A DNA stretch of 24,637 nt from CAZBBB01 sp964490005 (GTDB lineage Bacteria; Planctomycetota; B15-G4), in contig CAZBBB010000042.1 in the NCBI GenBank assembly GCA_964490005.1, positions 1 to 24,637 of the forward strand, written 5' to 3'. Position 1 is the first letter of the stretch, and each line of letters begins with the position of its first letter. This document shows, piece after piece, positions 7,834-16,072 of this stretch. The notes beneath the pieces are model-generated. The model ran no database searches, was not told the DNA's origin, and saw only the letters and a list, made by a program, of their open reading frames with translations. The translations under genes and the position numbers were made by a program.

Positions 7834-8619
7834 GTGCGGCCCGACGAGCGCATGCCGCTGCGCGCGCACCTGGACGAGCTGCGCGGCACGCTCGTGCGCT
7901 GCGTGGTCGTGCTCGTGCTGCTGTTCGTGCTCGGCGTCGTGCTCGAGAAGTTCCTGCTCGACTTCGTGTGGATCCCCTGGAACACGACGCGCGCCGACCT
8001 CGTGGCGCTGGGACGGGCCGACCCGGGGCCGCTGGTCACGATCGGGCCGGCGGAGGCGATGATCGCGGCGCTCAAGCTGGCCTTCATGTTCGCGGCGCTC
8101 GTCGGCTCGCCCTACTTCCTGTGGCAGATGTGGCGCTTCATCGGCGTGGGGCTCAACGAGGTCGAGCGGCGCGCGGTGCAGAAGGCCTTCTGGCCCGGCC
8201 TGCTGCTGCTGCTCGGCGGCATGAGCTTCGGCTACACGATCCTGCTGCCCTTCGGCCTCGAGTATCTGGTGAGCTACCTCGACCCGAGCTACGCCATCCC
8301 GAACGTGACCGTCACGTCCTACGTCAAGTTCGTGACCAGCCTCACGCTGCTCATGGGGCTGGTCTTCGAGCTGCCCCTGCTCATGTGGGCGATCGTGCGC
8401 GCGGGCCTGATCGGGGCGGCGACCTTGAGGCGCTCGCGCCGGATTGCGATCCTGCTGATGCTCGTGTTCGCGGCCGTCATGACGCCCCCTGACGCCGTGA
8501 GCATGTGCCTCGTCGGAGCGCCGATGATCGTGCTCTACGAGGTGGGTCTGTGGCTGGCGCGCGGCGCCGAGCGCGCCCGGGTACGCAGCGGCGGGCGTCG
8601 GATCGACTCGTCATCGTGA
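7834..8619 (+). CDS. tatC: Sec-independent protein translocase TatC
   Basis: The protein has 261 residues. This inner-membrane receptor of the twin-arginine translocation pathway recognises the RR signal of folded substrates. The N-terminal signature HLDELRGTLVR is at residues 12-22. Six membrane helices can be placed, and the conserved loop SPYFLWQMWRFIGVGLNEVE contains the Glu that matches E103 of E. coli TatC. The start is GTG 7834, immediately after the comB stop; ATG 7852 is an alternative that still keeps the signature. TatA and TatB are not in the window. The 3' end overlaps ychF as GTGA. The C-terminal 25 residues (RGAERARVRSGGRRID) are a basic cytoplasmic tail. Confidence 0.95.
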   Translation: MRPDERMPLRAHLDELRGTLVRCVVVLVLLFVLGVVLEKFLLDFVWIPWNTTRADLVALGRADPGPLVTIGPAEAMIAALKLAFMFAALVGSPYFLWQMWRFIGVGLNEVERRAVQKAFWPGLLLLLGGMSFGYTILLPFGLEYLVSYLDPSYAIPNVTVTSYVKFVTSLTLLMGLVFELPLLMWAIVRAGLIGAATLRRSRRIAILLMLVFAAVMTPPDAVSMCLVGAPMIVLYEVGLWLARGAERARVRSGGRRIDSSS

Positions 8620-9710
8620 ACCTCGCCTGCGGCATCGTCGGCCTGCCCAACGTGGGCAAGTCGACCCTCTTCAACGCCATCACGGCGGCCGGCGCCGAGT
8701 GCGCCAACTACCCCTTCTGCACGATCGAGCCCAACGTCGGCATGGTCGCCGTGCCCGACGAGCGCCTCGCGCGCATCGCGACCCACATCCCGACGCAGCA
8801 GATCATCCCGGCGGTGCTGCGCGTGGTCGACATCGCGGGGCTGGTCGCCGGCGCGAGCAAGGGCGAGGGGCTGGGCAACCGCTTCCTCGGCCACATCCGC
8901 GAGACGAGCGCGATCCTGCACGTGGTGCGCTGCTTCGAGGACGACGACATCGTGCACGTGACGGGCCGGGTCGACCCGCTCTCCGACATCGGCGTGATCG
9001 AGACCGAGCTGATCCTGGCCGACCTCGAGTCGCTCGAGCGCGTGCGCGACCGCTCCGCCAAGAAGGCGCGCGGCCAGGACAAGGAGGCCCAGCTCGAGGT
9101 GGCGGTGGCCGAGCGCGCCATCGCCTGGCTCTCGGCCGGCAAGCCGGCGCGCACGCTGCAGCTCGGCCCGCTCGAGGCGGCCGCGCTGGGCCGGCTGTTC
9201 CTGATCACCGCCAAGCCCGTGCTCTACGTCGCGAACGTCGGCGAGGACGACCTGCAGGGCGGCCACCCGGCCGTCGAGGCGGTGCGCCGCCATGCCGCGG
9301 CGGAGGGCGCGCAGGTCGTGGCGCTCTCGGCGCAGCTCGAAAACGAGCTGGCCGTCATGCCGCCGGCCGAGCGGGCCGAGTTCTTGGCCGAGCTGGGGCT
9401 GCCGAACGCGGGGCTGACGCGCCTCGTGCAGGCGGCCTTCGCGCTGCTGGGCCTGGCGACCTTCTATACCGCCGGTCCCAAGGAGGTGCGCGCCTGGACG
9501 ATCCGGCGCGGCGACGTGGCGCCGGCCGCCGCGGGCGTGATCCACAGCGACTTCGAGAAGGCCTTCATCCGGGCCGAGGTCTACGGCGTCGAGGACCTCT
9601 TCGCCCTGCGCAGCGAGGCGGCCATCCGGGCGGCCGGCAAGCTGCGCAGCGAGGGCCGCGACTACGTCATGCGCGACGGCGACGTGGCGCACTTCCTCGT
9701 GGGCAAGTGA
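8616..9710 (+). CDS. ychF: redox-regulated ATPase YchF (OLA1 family)
   Basis: The protein has 364 residues, the family's standard length, from GTG 8616 within a GTGA overlap. It is an Obg-family P-loop protein that prefers ATP and associates with ribosomes. The P-loop GLPNVGKS is at residues 9-16, the switch/G3 motif is DIAGLVAGASKGEGLGN, and the altered G4 NVGE (instead of NKxD) explains the loss of GTP specificity in the family. The central coiled region and the C-terminal TGS domain (FYTAGPKEVRAWTIRRGD, then GRDYVMRDGDVAHFLVGK) are intact. A longer upstream frame exists but overlaps tatC. The stop overlaps the next start as GTGA. Confidence 0.97.
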   Translation: MNLACGIVGLPNVGKSTLFNAITAAGAECANYPFCTIEPNVGMVAVPDERLARIATHIPTQQIIPAVLRVVDIAGLVAGASKGEGLGNRFLGHIRETSAILHVVRCFEDDDIVHVTGRVDPLSDIGVIETELILADLESLERVRDRSAKKARGQDKEAQLEVAVAERAIAWLSAGKPARTLQLGPLEAAALGRLFLITAKPVLYVANVGEDDLQGGHPAVEAVRRHAAAEGAQVVALSAQLENELAVMPPAERAEFLAELGLPNAGLTRLVQAAFALLGLATFYTAGPKEVRAWTIRRGDVAPAAAGVIHSDFEKAFIRAEVYGVEDLFALRSEAAIRAAGKLRSEGRDYVMRDGDVAHFLVGK

Positions 9711-12295
9711 CGGTCTTCGCGCTGCTGGCGGTGGGGGACGAACTCGTCTCCGGCGAGCGGCGCGACAGCAACTCGCCCTGGCTGGCCCGCGCGCTGCGCG
9801 CGCGCGGCGCGCAGGTGGCCTCGCTGCAGATCGTCGGCGACGACATCGGCGCGGTGCGCGCGGTCGTCGAGCGCGGCCTGCAGGCGGCCGACGCGCTCAT
9901 CGTCACGGGCGGGCTCGGTCCGACGCGGGACGACCTGACGCGCGAGGGCGTCGCGGCGGCGCTCGGCCTGCCGGTCGAGCCGCGCGCCGAACTGCTCGCC
10001 GAGCTGCGCGCGCGCGCCGCGGCGCGCGGCCGGCCGCTCGAGCCCGACGCCGAGCGGCAGGGTTGGTTGCCGGCGGGCGCGGAGGTGCTCGACAACCCCC
10101 GGGGCACGGCCCCCGGCTTCGTCGCGACGCGCGCCGACGGCCGCTGGGTCGCCTGCCTGCCCGGCGTGCCGACCGAGATGGAGGGCATGGCGCAGGCGCT
10201 GCTCGCGGCGCGCGTGCCGCGCCGGCCGGCGCTGGCCAGCCGCCGCCTGCTGCTCGCGGGCCTGACCGAGGCGGCGCTGGGCGAGCGCCTCGCCGACCTG
10301 ATGCACCACGCGCAGGGCGAGCGGCTCGACGCGCGCCTCGGCATCACCGCGCAGCAGGGCGTGCTCACGGTGACGCTGCGCGGCGCGAGCGGCGAGGCGC
10401 TCGACGCGATGGAGGCGCAGGTCCGCGCGCGCTGCCCCGAGGAGCTGTTCGGCGCGGAGGACGACACGCTGGCCTCGGTCGTCGTCGCGCGCCTCGCCGC
10501 GGCCGGGCAGACCGTGACGACGGCCGAGTCGTGCACCGGCGGGCTGCTGGCGGGGGCGATCACGTCGGTGCCCGGCGCCTCGGCGGTGTTCCGCGAGGGC
10601 CTCGTGACCTACGCCGACGAGGCCAAGCGGACGCGCCTCGACGTGCCGGCCGCGCTGCTGGCGGCGCACGGCGCGGTGAGCGAGCCGGTCGCGCTGGCGA
10701 TGGCGCAGGGCGCGCGCCGGCGCGCGGGCGCCGACCACGCGCTGGCGGTCTCGGGCATCGCCGGGCCCGACGGCGGCAGCGCCGACAAGCCCGTGGGCAC
10801 GATCGTCATCGCGCACGCCGCGGACGGCGCCGCGCGCGCGTTCACGCACCGCTGGAAGGGCCGGCGCGACGAGCTGCGCGCGCGCTCGGTGGCCGTCGCG
10901 CTCGACCTGCGCCGCCGCGCGCTGCCCGCGCTGCTGCTCGTGCTGGCGGCCGGCTGCGGCGCCGAGCCGCCGGCGCGGCCGAACGTGCTCGTCTGGCTCG
11001 TCGACACGCTGCGCGCCGACCATTTGGGCTGCTACGGCTACGCACGTCCGACCTCGCCGCACATCGACGCGCTGGCCGCGCAGGGCGTGCTGTTCACGGA
11101 CGCGCACGTGCACAGCAACTGGACGCAGCCCTCGGTGGCGAGCCTGCTCTCGGGCCGCAACGTGCTGCCCTGGAGCGAGGACTTCACCTCGACCGTACCC
11201 TCCGGCCTGCTGCTGCTGCCGCAGTGGCTGGCGCAGCACGGCTGGGCGACGGCGGGCTTCACCAGCACGGTCGCGACGGCCGCGCGCTACGGCTTCGCGC
11301 AGGGCTACGAGACCTACGAAGAGCTCGACCTGCTGCTCGTCGGCCGGCAGCGCACGCGGCGCTCGGCCGAGGTCTACGACGCCGAGCAGCTCGTCGACGC
11401 CGCCGTGCGCTGGATGGGCGAGAAGGAGGCGCGCGGCGACGCCCGGCCCTTCTTCCTGTACCTGCACTCGGTCGACCCGCACGCGCCCTACGGCGGACGC
11501 GACGGCCCCGACGTCGAGCCCGACATCGGCTCGGTCGAGTTCATCGCGGCCGCGCAGCGCACCGGCCACGTCTGGACGGAGTCCGAGCGGCGCCGCATCG
11601 TCGAGCTGTACGACGAGGACATCGCGCGCAACGACGCGGCCTTCGGCCGGCTGCTCGAGGAACTCGACCGGCGCGGCCTGGCGCGGGACACGCTCGTGGT
11701 CGTGGTCTCCGACCACGGCGAGGAGTTCTGGGAGCACGCCGAGCCCGGGCCCGGCCACGGCCACCGCAGCATGCACCGCGAGCTGACGCACGTGCCGCTG
11801 GTGCTGCGCTGGCCGGCGGGGCTGCCGGCCGGCGCGCGCGTCGAGGGCCTGATGCGCGGCATCGACCTGGCGCCCACGCTGGTCGAGCTGCTGGGCCTGC
11901 CGCCGCTGCCCGAGGCCGAGGGGCGCTCGGTGGCGGGGGCCGCCCGCGCCGGCCGCGCCCTGCAGCGCGACGAGTCGGCCGGCACGCTCGTGCTCGACCG
12001 TGCCAAACCCAAGGACCCGGCCTTCCTCGCGGTGCGCACGTCCGAGTGGTTGTGGCAGTTCGACGCGCAGGCGGGCGAAGACACCCTGCACGACCTGCGC
12101 GCCGACCCGACGGAGACGGGGCCGGCCGTGCACGACCCGGCCGTGGCCGCGCGCTTCGCGGCCCTCGTCGAGGCCTGGCTGGCGCAGCGCGAGGCGGCGT
12201 CGGCGGCGCTCGGCCGGCGACCCGCGGCCGAACTCGACGAGCGCACCCGCGAGCAGTTGCAGGCTCTCGGGTACGTGGGCGAGGGGCCCCGATGA
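9707..12295 (+). CDS. CinA joined in one frame to a lipoprotein sulfatase-fold protein
   Basis: This is one open frame of 862 residues with no stop. Residues 1-395 are a complete CinA: the N-terminal COG1058 domain (AVGDELVSGERRDSN, TGGLGPTRDD, LPGVPTEMEGM) and the C-terminal nicotinamide-nucleotide amidase (AESCTGGLLAGAI with Ser275, SGIAGPDGG, KPVGTIVIA), which converts NMN to nicotinate mononucleotide. Exactly where CinA proteins usually end (SVAVALDLRRRA) the frame runs into a lipoprotein signal with lipobox LAAGC (Cys417) and an alkaline-phosphatase/sulfatase domain. Internal GTG 10889 could start that second protein. Two readings are possible: a true fusion, or two proteins from one frame with a lost or unneeded stop. 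The cytoplasmic CinA role and the export signal conflict, so I favour two products. The start is GTG 9707 in a GTGA overlap with ychF. Confidence 0.85.
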   Translation: MTVFALLAVGDELVSGERRDSNSPWLARALRARGAQVASLQIVGDDIGAVRAVVERGLQAADALIVTGGLGPTRDDLTREGVAAALGLPVEPRAELLAELRARAAARGRPLEPDAERQGWLPAGAEVLDNPRGTAPGFVATRADGRWVACLPGVPTEMEGMAQALLAARVPRRPALASRRLLLAGLTEAALGERLADLMHHAQGERLDARLGITAQQGVLTVTLRGASGEALDAMEAQVRARCPEELFGAEDDTLASVVVARLAAAGQTVTTAESCTGGLLAGAITSVPGASAVFREGLVTYADEAKRTRLDVPAALLAAHGAVSEPVALAMAQGARRRAGADHALAVSGIAGPDGGSADKPVGTIVIAHAADGAARAFTHRWKGRRDELRARSVAVALDLRRRALPALLLVLAAGCGAEPPARPNVLVWLVDTLRADHLGCYGYARPTSPHIDALAAQGVLFTDAHVHSNWTQPSVASLLSGRNVLPWSEDFTSTVPSGLLLLPQWLAQHGWATAGFTSTVATAARYGFAQGYETYEELDLLLVGRQRTRRSAEVYDAEQLVDAAVRWMGEKEARGDARPFFLYLHSVDPHAPYGGRDGPDVEPDIGSVEFIAAAQRTGHVWTESERRRIVELYDEDIARNDAAFGRLLEELDRRGLARDTLVVVVSDHGEEFWEHAEPGPGHGHRSMHRELTHVPLVLRWPAGLPAGARVEGLMRGIDLAPTLVELLGLPPLPEAEGRSVAGAARAGRALQRDESAGTLVLDRAKPKDPAFLAVRTSEWLWQFDAQAGEDTLHDLRADPTETGPAVHDPAVAARFAALVEAWLAQREAASAALGRRPAAELDERTREQLQALGYVGEGPR
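10889..12295 (+). CDS. lipoprotein of the sulfatase/alkaline phosphatase superfamily, candidate internal start
   Basis: If translated separately from GTG 10889 the product has 468 residues and begins MAVALDLRRRALP, with a hydrophobic run and LAAGC (Cys23), a proper lipoprotein signal. No Shine-Dalgarno is visible just upstream. The catalytic domain starts PNVLVWLVDTLRADHLGCYG (first metal Asp), with VVSDHGEEFWEH and GHGHRSMHRELTHVPLVLRW as later metal sites and DLAPTLVELLGLP at the family's C-terminal landmark. At the nucleophile position the sequence is NWTQPSVASLLSG: Thr79 replaces the Cys or Ser that becomes formylglycine in true sulfatases. That points to a phosphotransferase- or phosphodiesterase-like member, or to a hydrolase of unknown substrate. 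It would act outside the cytoplasm. Confidence 0.6.
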   Translation: MAVALDLRRRALPALLLVLAAGCGAEPPARPNVLVWLVDTLRADHLGCYGYARPTSPHIDALAAQGVLFTDAHVHSNWTQPSVASLLSGRNVLPWSEDFTSTVPSGLLLLPQWLAQHGWATAGFTSTVATAARYGFAQGYETYEELDLLLVGRQRTRRSAEVYDAEQLVDAAVRWMGEKEARGDARPFFLYLHSVDPHAPYGGRDGPDVEPDIGSVEFIAAAQRTGHVWTESERRRIVELYDEDIARNDAAFGRLLEELDRRGLARDTLVVVVSDHGEEFWEHAEPGPGHGHRSMHRELTHVPLVLRWPAGLPAGARVEGLMRGIDLAPTLVELLGLPPLPEAEGRSVAGAARAGRALQRDESAGTLVLDRAKPKDPAFLAVRTSEWLWQFDAQAGEDTLHDLRADPTETGPAVHDPAVAARFAALVEAWLAQREAASAALGRRPAAELDERTREQLQALGYVGEGPR

Positions 12296-12320
12296 GCGCA
12301 ACCCGGAAAGGGTGATCCGG

Positions 12321-12328
12321 TGTATCCT
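12321..12328 (+). promoter_or_regulatory. possible extended -10 promoter before the 776-residue secreted hydrolase
   Basis: TGTATCCT places a TATCCT -10 element directly after TG (extended -10 form), about 33 bases before ATG 12361. No -35 match is visible at 17 bases. It lies in the only gap (65 bases) between the sulfatase frame and the next gene, so it may give that gene its own start of transcription. Confidence 0.35.
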
Positions 12329-12360
12329 GCCCCGCGATTCGCTTCCCGGGACAGGACCAC

Positions 12361-14691
12361 ATGAGCACACGGATCTCTCCGCGTGCGGCGCTGTTCGCCG
12401 CGACGCTGCTGCTGGCGCTGGGCACTTCGGCGCGCGCCGGCGACCTGAAGATCGACGGCGCGGCCGTCGCCCACAAGATGCTGGGCGTGCCGGTCACGAT
12501 CACGCTCACGGGCGCGCCCGGCGCGCCGGCCTGGCTGCTGCTCGACGTCTCGCCGGGTCCCGCGAGCGCCTACGGGCTGTCGCTCGACCTCGGGTTCACG
12601 CCCTCGCTCGTGCCGCTGTTCCTCGGCAACGTGCCCGCCGGCGGCACCGTCTCGCTCAGCGGCGCGCTGCCCTGGGCCGAGAATCTCGCCGGCTCGACGA
12701 TCTACATGCTCGGCGTGGTGCAGAGCGGCGCGATCCCGGCGCTGCACGACTGGAGCGACGGCGCCGCGCTCACGCTCGTCCCGCGCGACGTGCAACTGGC
12801 CGGCAACCCGCTGGGCGGCTACCCGCACTTCGCCTTCGTGTCGGCCTTCAACGCGGGCACGAACGTGGGCGTGGCGGTCGACACCGGCCTGCGCCCCGAA
12901 CTCGTCGGCGACACGGCCGACGTCTACGTCACCGCGAGCAAGACGCGCTCGCAGTGGATCGCCGATCCGACGCTCGTGGACGTCTCGGGCGGCGTCGAGA
13001 CGCTCACCTTCGCGGCCGGCGGCATCACCGGCAACCAGGTGATCGCCGATGCCGGCACGCTGCCGGCGATCCTCGGCGCGAACGTGGGCGTCGGCTACGA
13101 CGTCGTGATCGACCTCGACCAGAACGGCCTGTTCGACGGCAGCGACCTGATCGACGGCTTCGACGAGGCCGAGTCGGGGCTGTACGTCGTGCGCGACGTC
13201 ACGGTCGCGGGGCCCTTCGCCGTGACCGAGACGATCTACACCGGCGGCACGTGGCTCGGGCAGGACCTCTACTACCCGACGAACATCGCCGCGCTCTCGC
13301 AGGTGCCGATCGTCGTCATCAGTCACGGCAACGGCCACAACTTCCAGTGGTACGACCACATCGGCATGCACCTGGCCAGCTACGGGCTCGTCGTCATGAG
13401 CCACGAGAACAACACCGGGCCGGGCATCGAGACGGCCAGCACGACCACGCTCACGAACACCGACTACCTGCTGGGCAACCTGGCCACGATCGCGGGCGGC
13501 GCGCTGGCCGGCAAGGTCGACCCCGACAACATCGTCTGGATCGGCCACAGCCGCGGCGGCGAGGGCATCACGCGCGCCTACGACCGGCTCACCGACGGCA
13601 CCTACGTCGCGACGCACTTCAGCGCGGCCGACATCACGCTCATGTCGAGCATCGCGCCCACCGACTTCCTCGGCACGAACAGCGCCACGCCCAAGGGCGC
13701 CAACTACCACCTGTGGGTGGGGCAGGCCGACAGCGACGTGACGGGCTGCGCGAGCAGCAACATCGTGCAGTCCTTCCACCTGCTCGACCGGGCCTTCAAC
13801 CAGCGGCAGAGCATCTCGCTGCACGGCGTGGGGCACGGCGACTTCCACGCCGGCACGGGCGGCGCCTTCGCGACCGGGCCCTGCCTGGTGGGCAAGACCG
13901 ACACGCACAAGATCGTGCGCGGCCACGTGCTGCCGCTGGTGAAGCACCACGCGCAGGGCGACATCCCCTCGCGCGACTTCCTCTGGCGGCAGTGGGAGAG
14001 CTTCCGGCCGATCGGGGCGCCGAGCGCCAACGCCTGCGTGCACGTCGACCTGCAGTACCGCACGGCCAGCCAGAGCGGCAAGTTCGTGATCGACGACTTC
14101 CAGAGCAATCCGTCGGTGAACTTCTCGAGTTCGGGCGGCACCGTGACTTCGAGCGTCACGATCGTGGCCGAGGGCCGGATGGACGACGAGAACACCGACT
14201 TCACCACGGGCCTGCCCTTCAACGGCTTCACGCAGGCGGCGGCCAACGACAGCGCGGCCGGGCTGGTGATCGAGTACTCGGCGCCGGGCGACCTGGCCTT
14301 CTCGATCGTGCCGGCGGCGCAGGACGCGAGCGACAAGGCCTTCCTCTCCTTCCGCGCCTGCCAGGTCACGCGGCACGCCTTCACGACGGCCGTGCTGGGC
14401 GATCTGTCCTTCACGGTCATGCTCACCGACGCCGACGGCGCCCTGTCGTCGATCCCCATCAGCGTCTACGGCGGCGGCATCGAAGAGCCCTACCAGCGCA
14501 CGAGCTGCGGCACGGGTGCCGGCTGGGCCAACGAGTTCGAGACCGTGCGCATCCGGCTGAGCGACTTCACGCACCAGAACAGCGGGCTCGACCTCTCGCG
14601 CCTGACGACCGTGACGCTGCGCTTCGGCGCGGGTTTCGGCGCCGGCCAGGGGCGTCTGGGCCTCGACGACCTCGAACTGACGACGGAGTGA
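12361..14691 (+). CDS. large secreted alpha/beta hydrolase, multidomain
   Basis: The protein has 776 residues, with ACAGGA upstream of ATG 12361. Residues 1-26 are a signal peptide ending TSARA. Residues about 27-135 are a Gly/Leu/Pro-rich beta module (LLLDVSPGPASAYG, then PLFLGNVPAGGTVSLSGALP) of a kind common at the N-termini of exported proteins in some Planctomycetes. Residues about 285-500 are an alpha/beta hydrolase: VPIVVISHGNGHNFQW (oxyanion strand), IGHSRGGEG with nucleophile Ser397, and HGVGHGDFH with His488 and His492 as candidates for the catalytic base. This arrangement is seen in secreted esterases of the dienelactone, chlorophyllase and polyester-hydrolase type. Residues about 550-776 are a beta-sandwich-like C-terminal part with few clues, possibly binding a polymer. 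The substrate is unknown. Confidence 0.75.
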   Translation: MSTRISPRAALFAATLLLALGTSARAGDLKIDGAAVAHKMLGVPVTITLTGAPGAPAWLLLDVSPGPASAYGLSLDLGFTPSLVPLFLGNVPAGGTVSLSGALPWAENLAGSTIYMLGVVQSGAIPALHDWSDGAALTLVPRDVQLAGNPLGGYPHFAFVSAFNAGTNVGVAVDTGLRPELVGDTADVYVTASKTRSQWIADPTLVDVSGGVETLTFAAGGITGNQVIADAGTLPAILGANVGVGYDVVIDLDQNGLFDGSDLIDGFDEAESGLYVVRDVTVAGPFAVTETIYTGGTWLGQDLYYPTNIAALSQVPIVVISHGNGHNFQWYDHIGMHLASYGLVVMSHENNTGPGIETASTTTLTNTDYLLGNLATIAGGALAGKVDPDNIVWIGHSRGGEGITRAYDRLTDGTYVATHFSAADITLMSSIAPTDFLGTNSATPKGANYHLWVGQADSDVTGCASSNIVQSFHLLDRAFNQRQSISLHGVGHGDFHAGTGGAFATGPCLVGKTDTHKIVRGHVLPLVKHHAQGDIPSRDFLWRQWESFRPIGAPSANACVHVDLQYRTASQSGKFVIDDFQSNPSVNFSSSGGTVTSSVTIVAEGRMDDENTDFTTGLPFNGFTQAAANDSAAGLVIEYSAPGDLAFSIVPAAQDASDKAFLSFRACQVTRHAFTTAVLGDLSFTVMLTDADGALSSIPISVYGGGIEEPYQRTSCGTGAGWANEFETVRIRLSDFTHQNSGLDLSRLTTVTLRFGAGFGAGQGRLGLDDLELTTE

Positions 14692-14699
14692 CGACCCCC

Positions 14700-15341
14700 A
14701 TGTTCCTGCACAAGCTGCTGCTGTCCTTCTGCGCGGTCACGGCGTTCGGCGCCGCGCCGCGGATGGTCGACGACGTGCCGCCGGCGATCCCCGAAGTCTG
14801 GCCCGTCGGCGGCGTCCGGCTGCTGCACGCGCAACCCTTCACGGTGCAGACGCCCTGGACGCACGAGTGGCGCGCCGACGGCGCGCCGGTGCACGGCGGC
14901 GTGCTGCTCGTGCTCGAGGTCGACAAGGCGCTCGTCTGGCCGCGGCAGGTCGCCGAGCCGGTCCTGTTCGTGGGCGCCCAGACCGCCGAGCGCATCAACG
15001 TCGGCCACGAGTCGGGCCGCGTGATCGCGCTCGTGCCGGCGGCCGTTGACGGGCGCGGACGCGTGGCGCTCGACCTGTCCGCCACGCCGATCTTCTTCGG
15101 CGCGCCGCAACTGCCCGAGCAGGTCGACGCGGCGACGATCGCGCGCACCGTGGCGGCGGCGCGCGACGCCGACATCGCGCCGGCCGGCACCGCCGAGCTG
15201 CAGGCGGCCATCCGGCCGCAGGTGGCCTTCGCCGGCCGCGACGACGTGCGCCTGTACGCCAGCGACCTGATCGCGCACCACTCGCCGCAGGAGGTCGACC
15301 TGGTGTCGGGCCTGCGCGCGCCGCGGCTGGTCACGAAGTAG
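14700..15341 (+). CDS. secreted hypothetical protein
   Basis: The protein has 213 residues from ATG 14700, 8 bases after the hydrolase stop, with GGAG inside the end of that gene in Shine-Dalgarno position. Residues 1-18 are a signal peptide (HKLLLSFCAVTAFGAA). The mature part looks beta-rich in its first half (VLLVLEVDKALVWPRQ, EPVLFVGAQTAERINVG, VIALVPAAVDGRGRVALDL), then mixed. No family was recognised and no catalytic motif is visible. Its tight spacing suggests joint expression with the secreted hydrolase, and both products are exported. Confidence 0.65.
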   Translation: MFLHKLLLSFCAVTAFGAAPRMVDDVPPAIPEVWPVGGVRLLHAQPFTVQTPWTHEWRADGAPVHGGVLLVLEVDKALVWPRQVAEPVLFVGAQTAERINVGHESGRVIALVPAAVDGRGRVALDLSATPIFFGAPQLPEQVDAATIARTVAAARDADIAPAGTAELQAAIRPQVAFAGRDDVRLYASDLIAHHSPQEVDLVSGLRAPRLVTK

Positions 15342-15368
15342 CGGCCGCGCGCGCGTCCCGGGCGCCCG

Positions 15369-15995
15369 ATGCGCGAGGAGGGCACGAGCGAGACGCGCGC
15401 GCTCCGGGCGCCGGGCCTGGCCGACCTCGAGGAGCGGCTCGCGCGGCACGTCGCGGGCGACGACCCCGCGACCGTGCCGGCGCGGCGCTCGGCCGTGGCC
15501 GCCGTCGTGCGGCGCGTCGGGCCGGCGCCCGAGATCCTGCTCATGACGCGCATCGAGCACGCGGCCGACCCCTGGTCGGGGCAGGTCTCGCTGCCCGGCG
15601 GGCGCCGCGCGCTCGGCGATGCCGACCTTCTCGCCACGGCGGTGCGCGAGACGCGCGAGGAGGTCGGGCTCGATCTGGGCGCACACGCGCGCCTGCTCAC
15701 GCGCCTCGCGCCGGTCTCGGCCGTCGCGCGCGGCACGATCCTGCCGATGGACATCACGCCCTGGGTCTTCCGGCTCGAGCGCGACGCGCCGCTCGTACCG
15801 GGGGCCGAGGCGCGCGAGGCCTTCTGGCTGCCGCTCGATCGCGTCGTGGCCGGCGCGCTCGACGCGCGGCACGTCTACGTCGGCGAGCGCGGTCCGCGCG
15901 AGATGCCCGCCTGGAACTTCGAGGGCCGCGTCATCTGGGGCCTCACGCACCGCATGATCGGCGAGCTGCTGCGCGCGGCCGGTGCCCGGGCCTGA
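15369..15995 (+). CDS. NUDIX hydrolase of the CoA pyrophosphatase (NudL) type
   Basis: The protein has 208 residues from ATG 15369. Members of this NUDIX group cleave CoA and its derivatives to 3',5'-ADP and phosphopantetheine. The family-specific stretch before the box is visible (LLMTRIEHAADPWSGQVSLP), and the box itself is GGRRALGDADLLATAVRE followed by TREEVGL (residues 77-101). The spacing between the acidic residue Asp84 and the RE pair is one longer than in the classical Gx5Ex7REUxEExGU pattern, which is usual for NudL-like proteins. The substrate is inferred from the family; other NUDIX substrates are possible. The gene is the last one before tRNA-Gln and the accessory block. Confidence 0.82.
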   Translation: MREEGTSETRALRAPGLADLEERLARHVAGDDPATVPARRSAVAAVVRRVGPAPEILLMTRIEHAADPWSGQVSLPGGRRALGDADLLATAVRETREEVGLDLGAHARLLTRLAPVSAVARGTILPMDITPWVFRLERDAPLVPGAEAREAFWLPLDRVVAGALDARHVYVGERGPREMPAWNFEGRVIWGLTHRMIGELLRAAGARA

Positions 15996-16045
15996 GCGCT
16001 CTCGCGCGGCCGTCCCGAACCCGCGCCGAGCCGCCCCCCGTTTCG

Positions 16046-16051
16046 TATCGT
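16046..16051 (+). promoter_or_regulatory. possible -10 element of the tRNA-Gln promoter
   Basis: TATCGT lies 22 bases before the first base of the tRNA and would start transcription near 16058. No convincing -35 is visible, so the call is weak. Confidence 0.3.
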
Positions 16052-16072
16052 GCGCGCCGCGCGCCGCGCGCC

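Noticed and set aside
9662..12370. Long minus-strand open frame (902 codons) opposite CinA and sulfatase
   Set aside because: It is a mirror of the high-GC coding strand: composition is Arg/Ala/Gln/Val/His-rich, and it shows no motifs, while the plus strand has intact families.
11488..14574. Minus-strand open frame of 1028 codons opposite the sulfatase and secreted hydrolase
   Set aside because: It is another antisense shadow; the translation is rich in Arg, Val, Asp and His with no domain signs.
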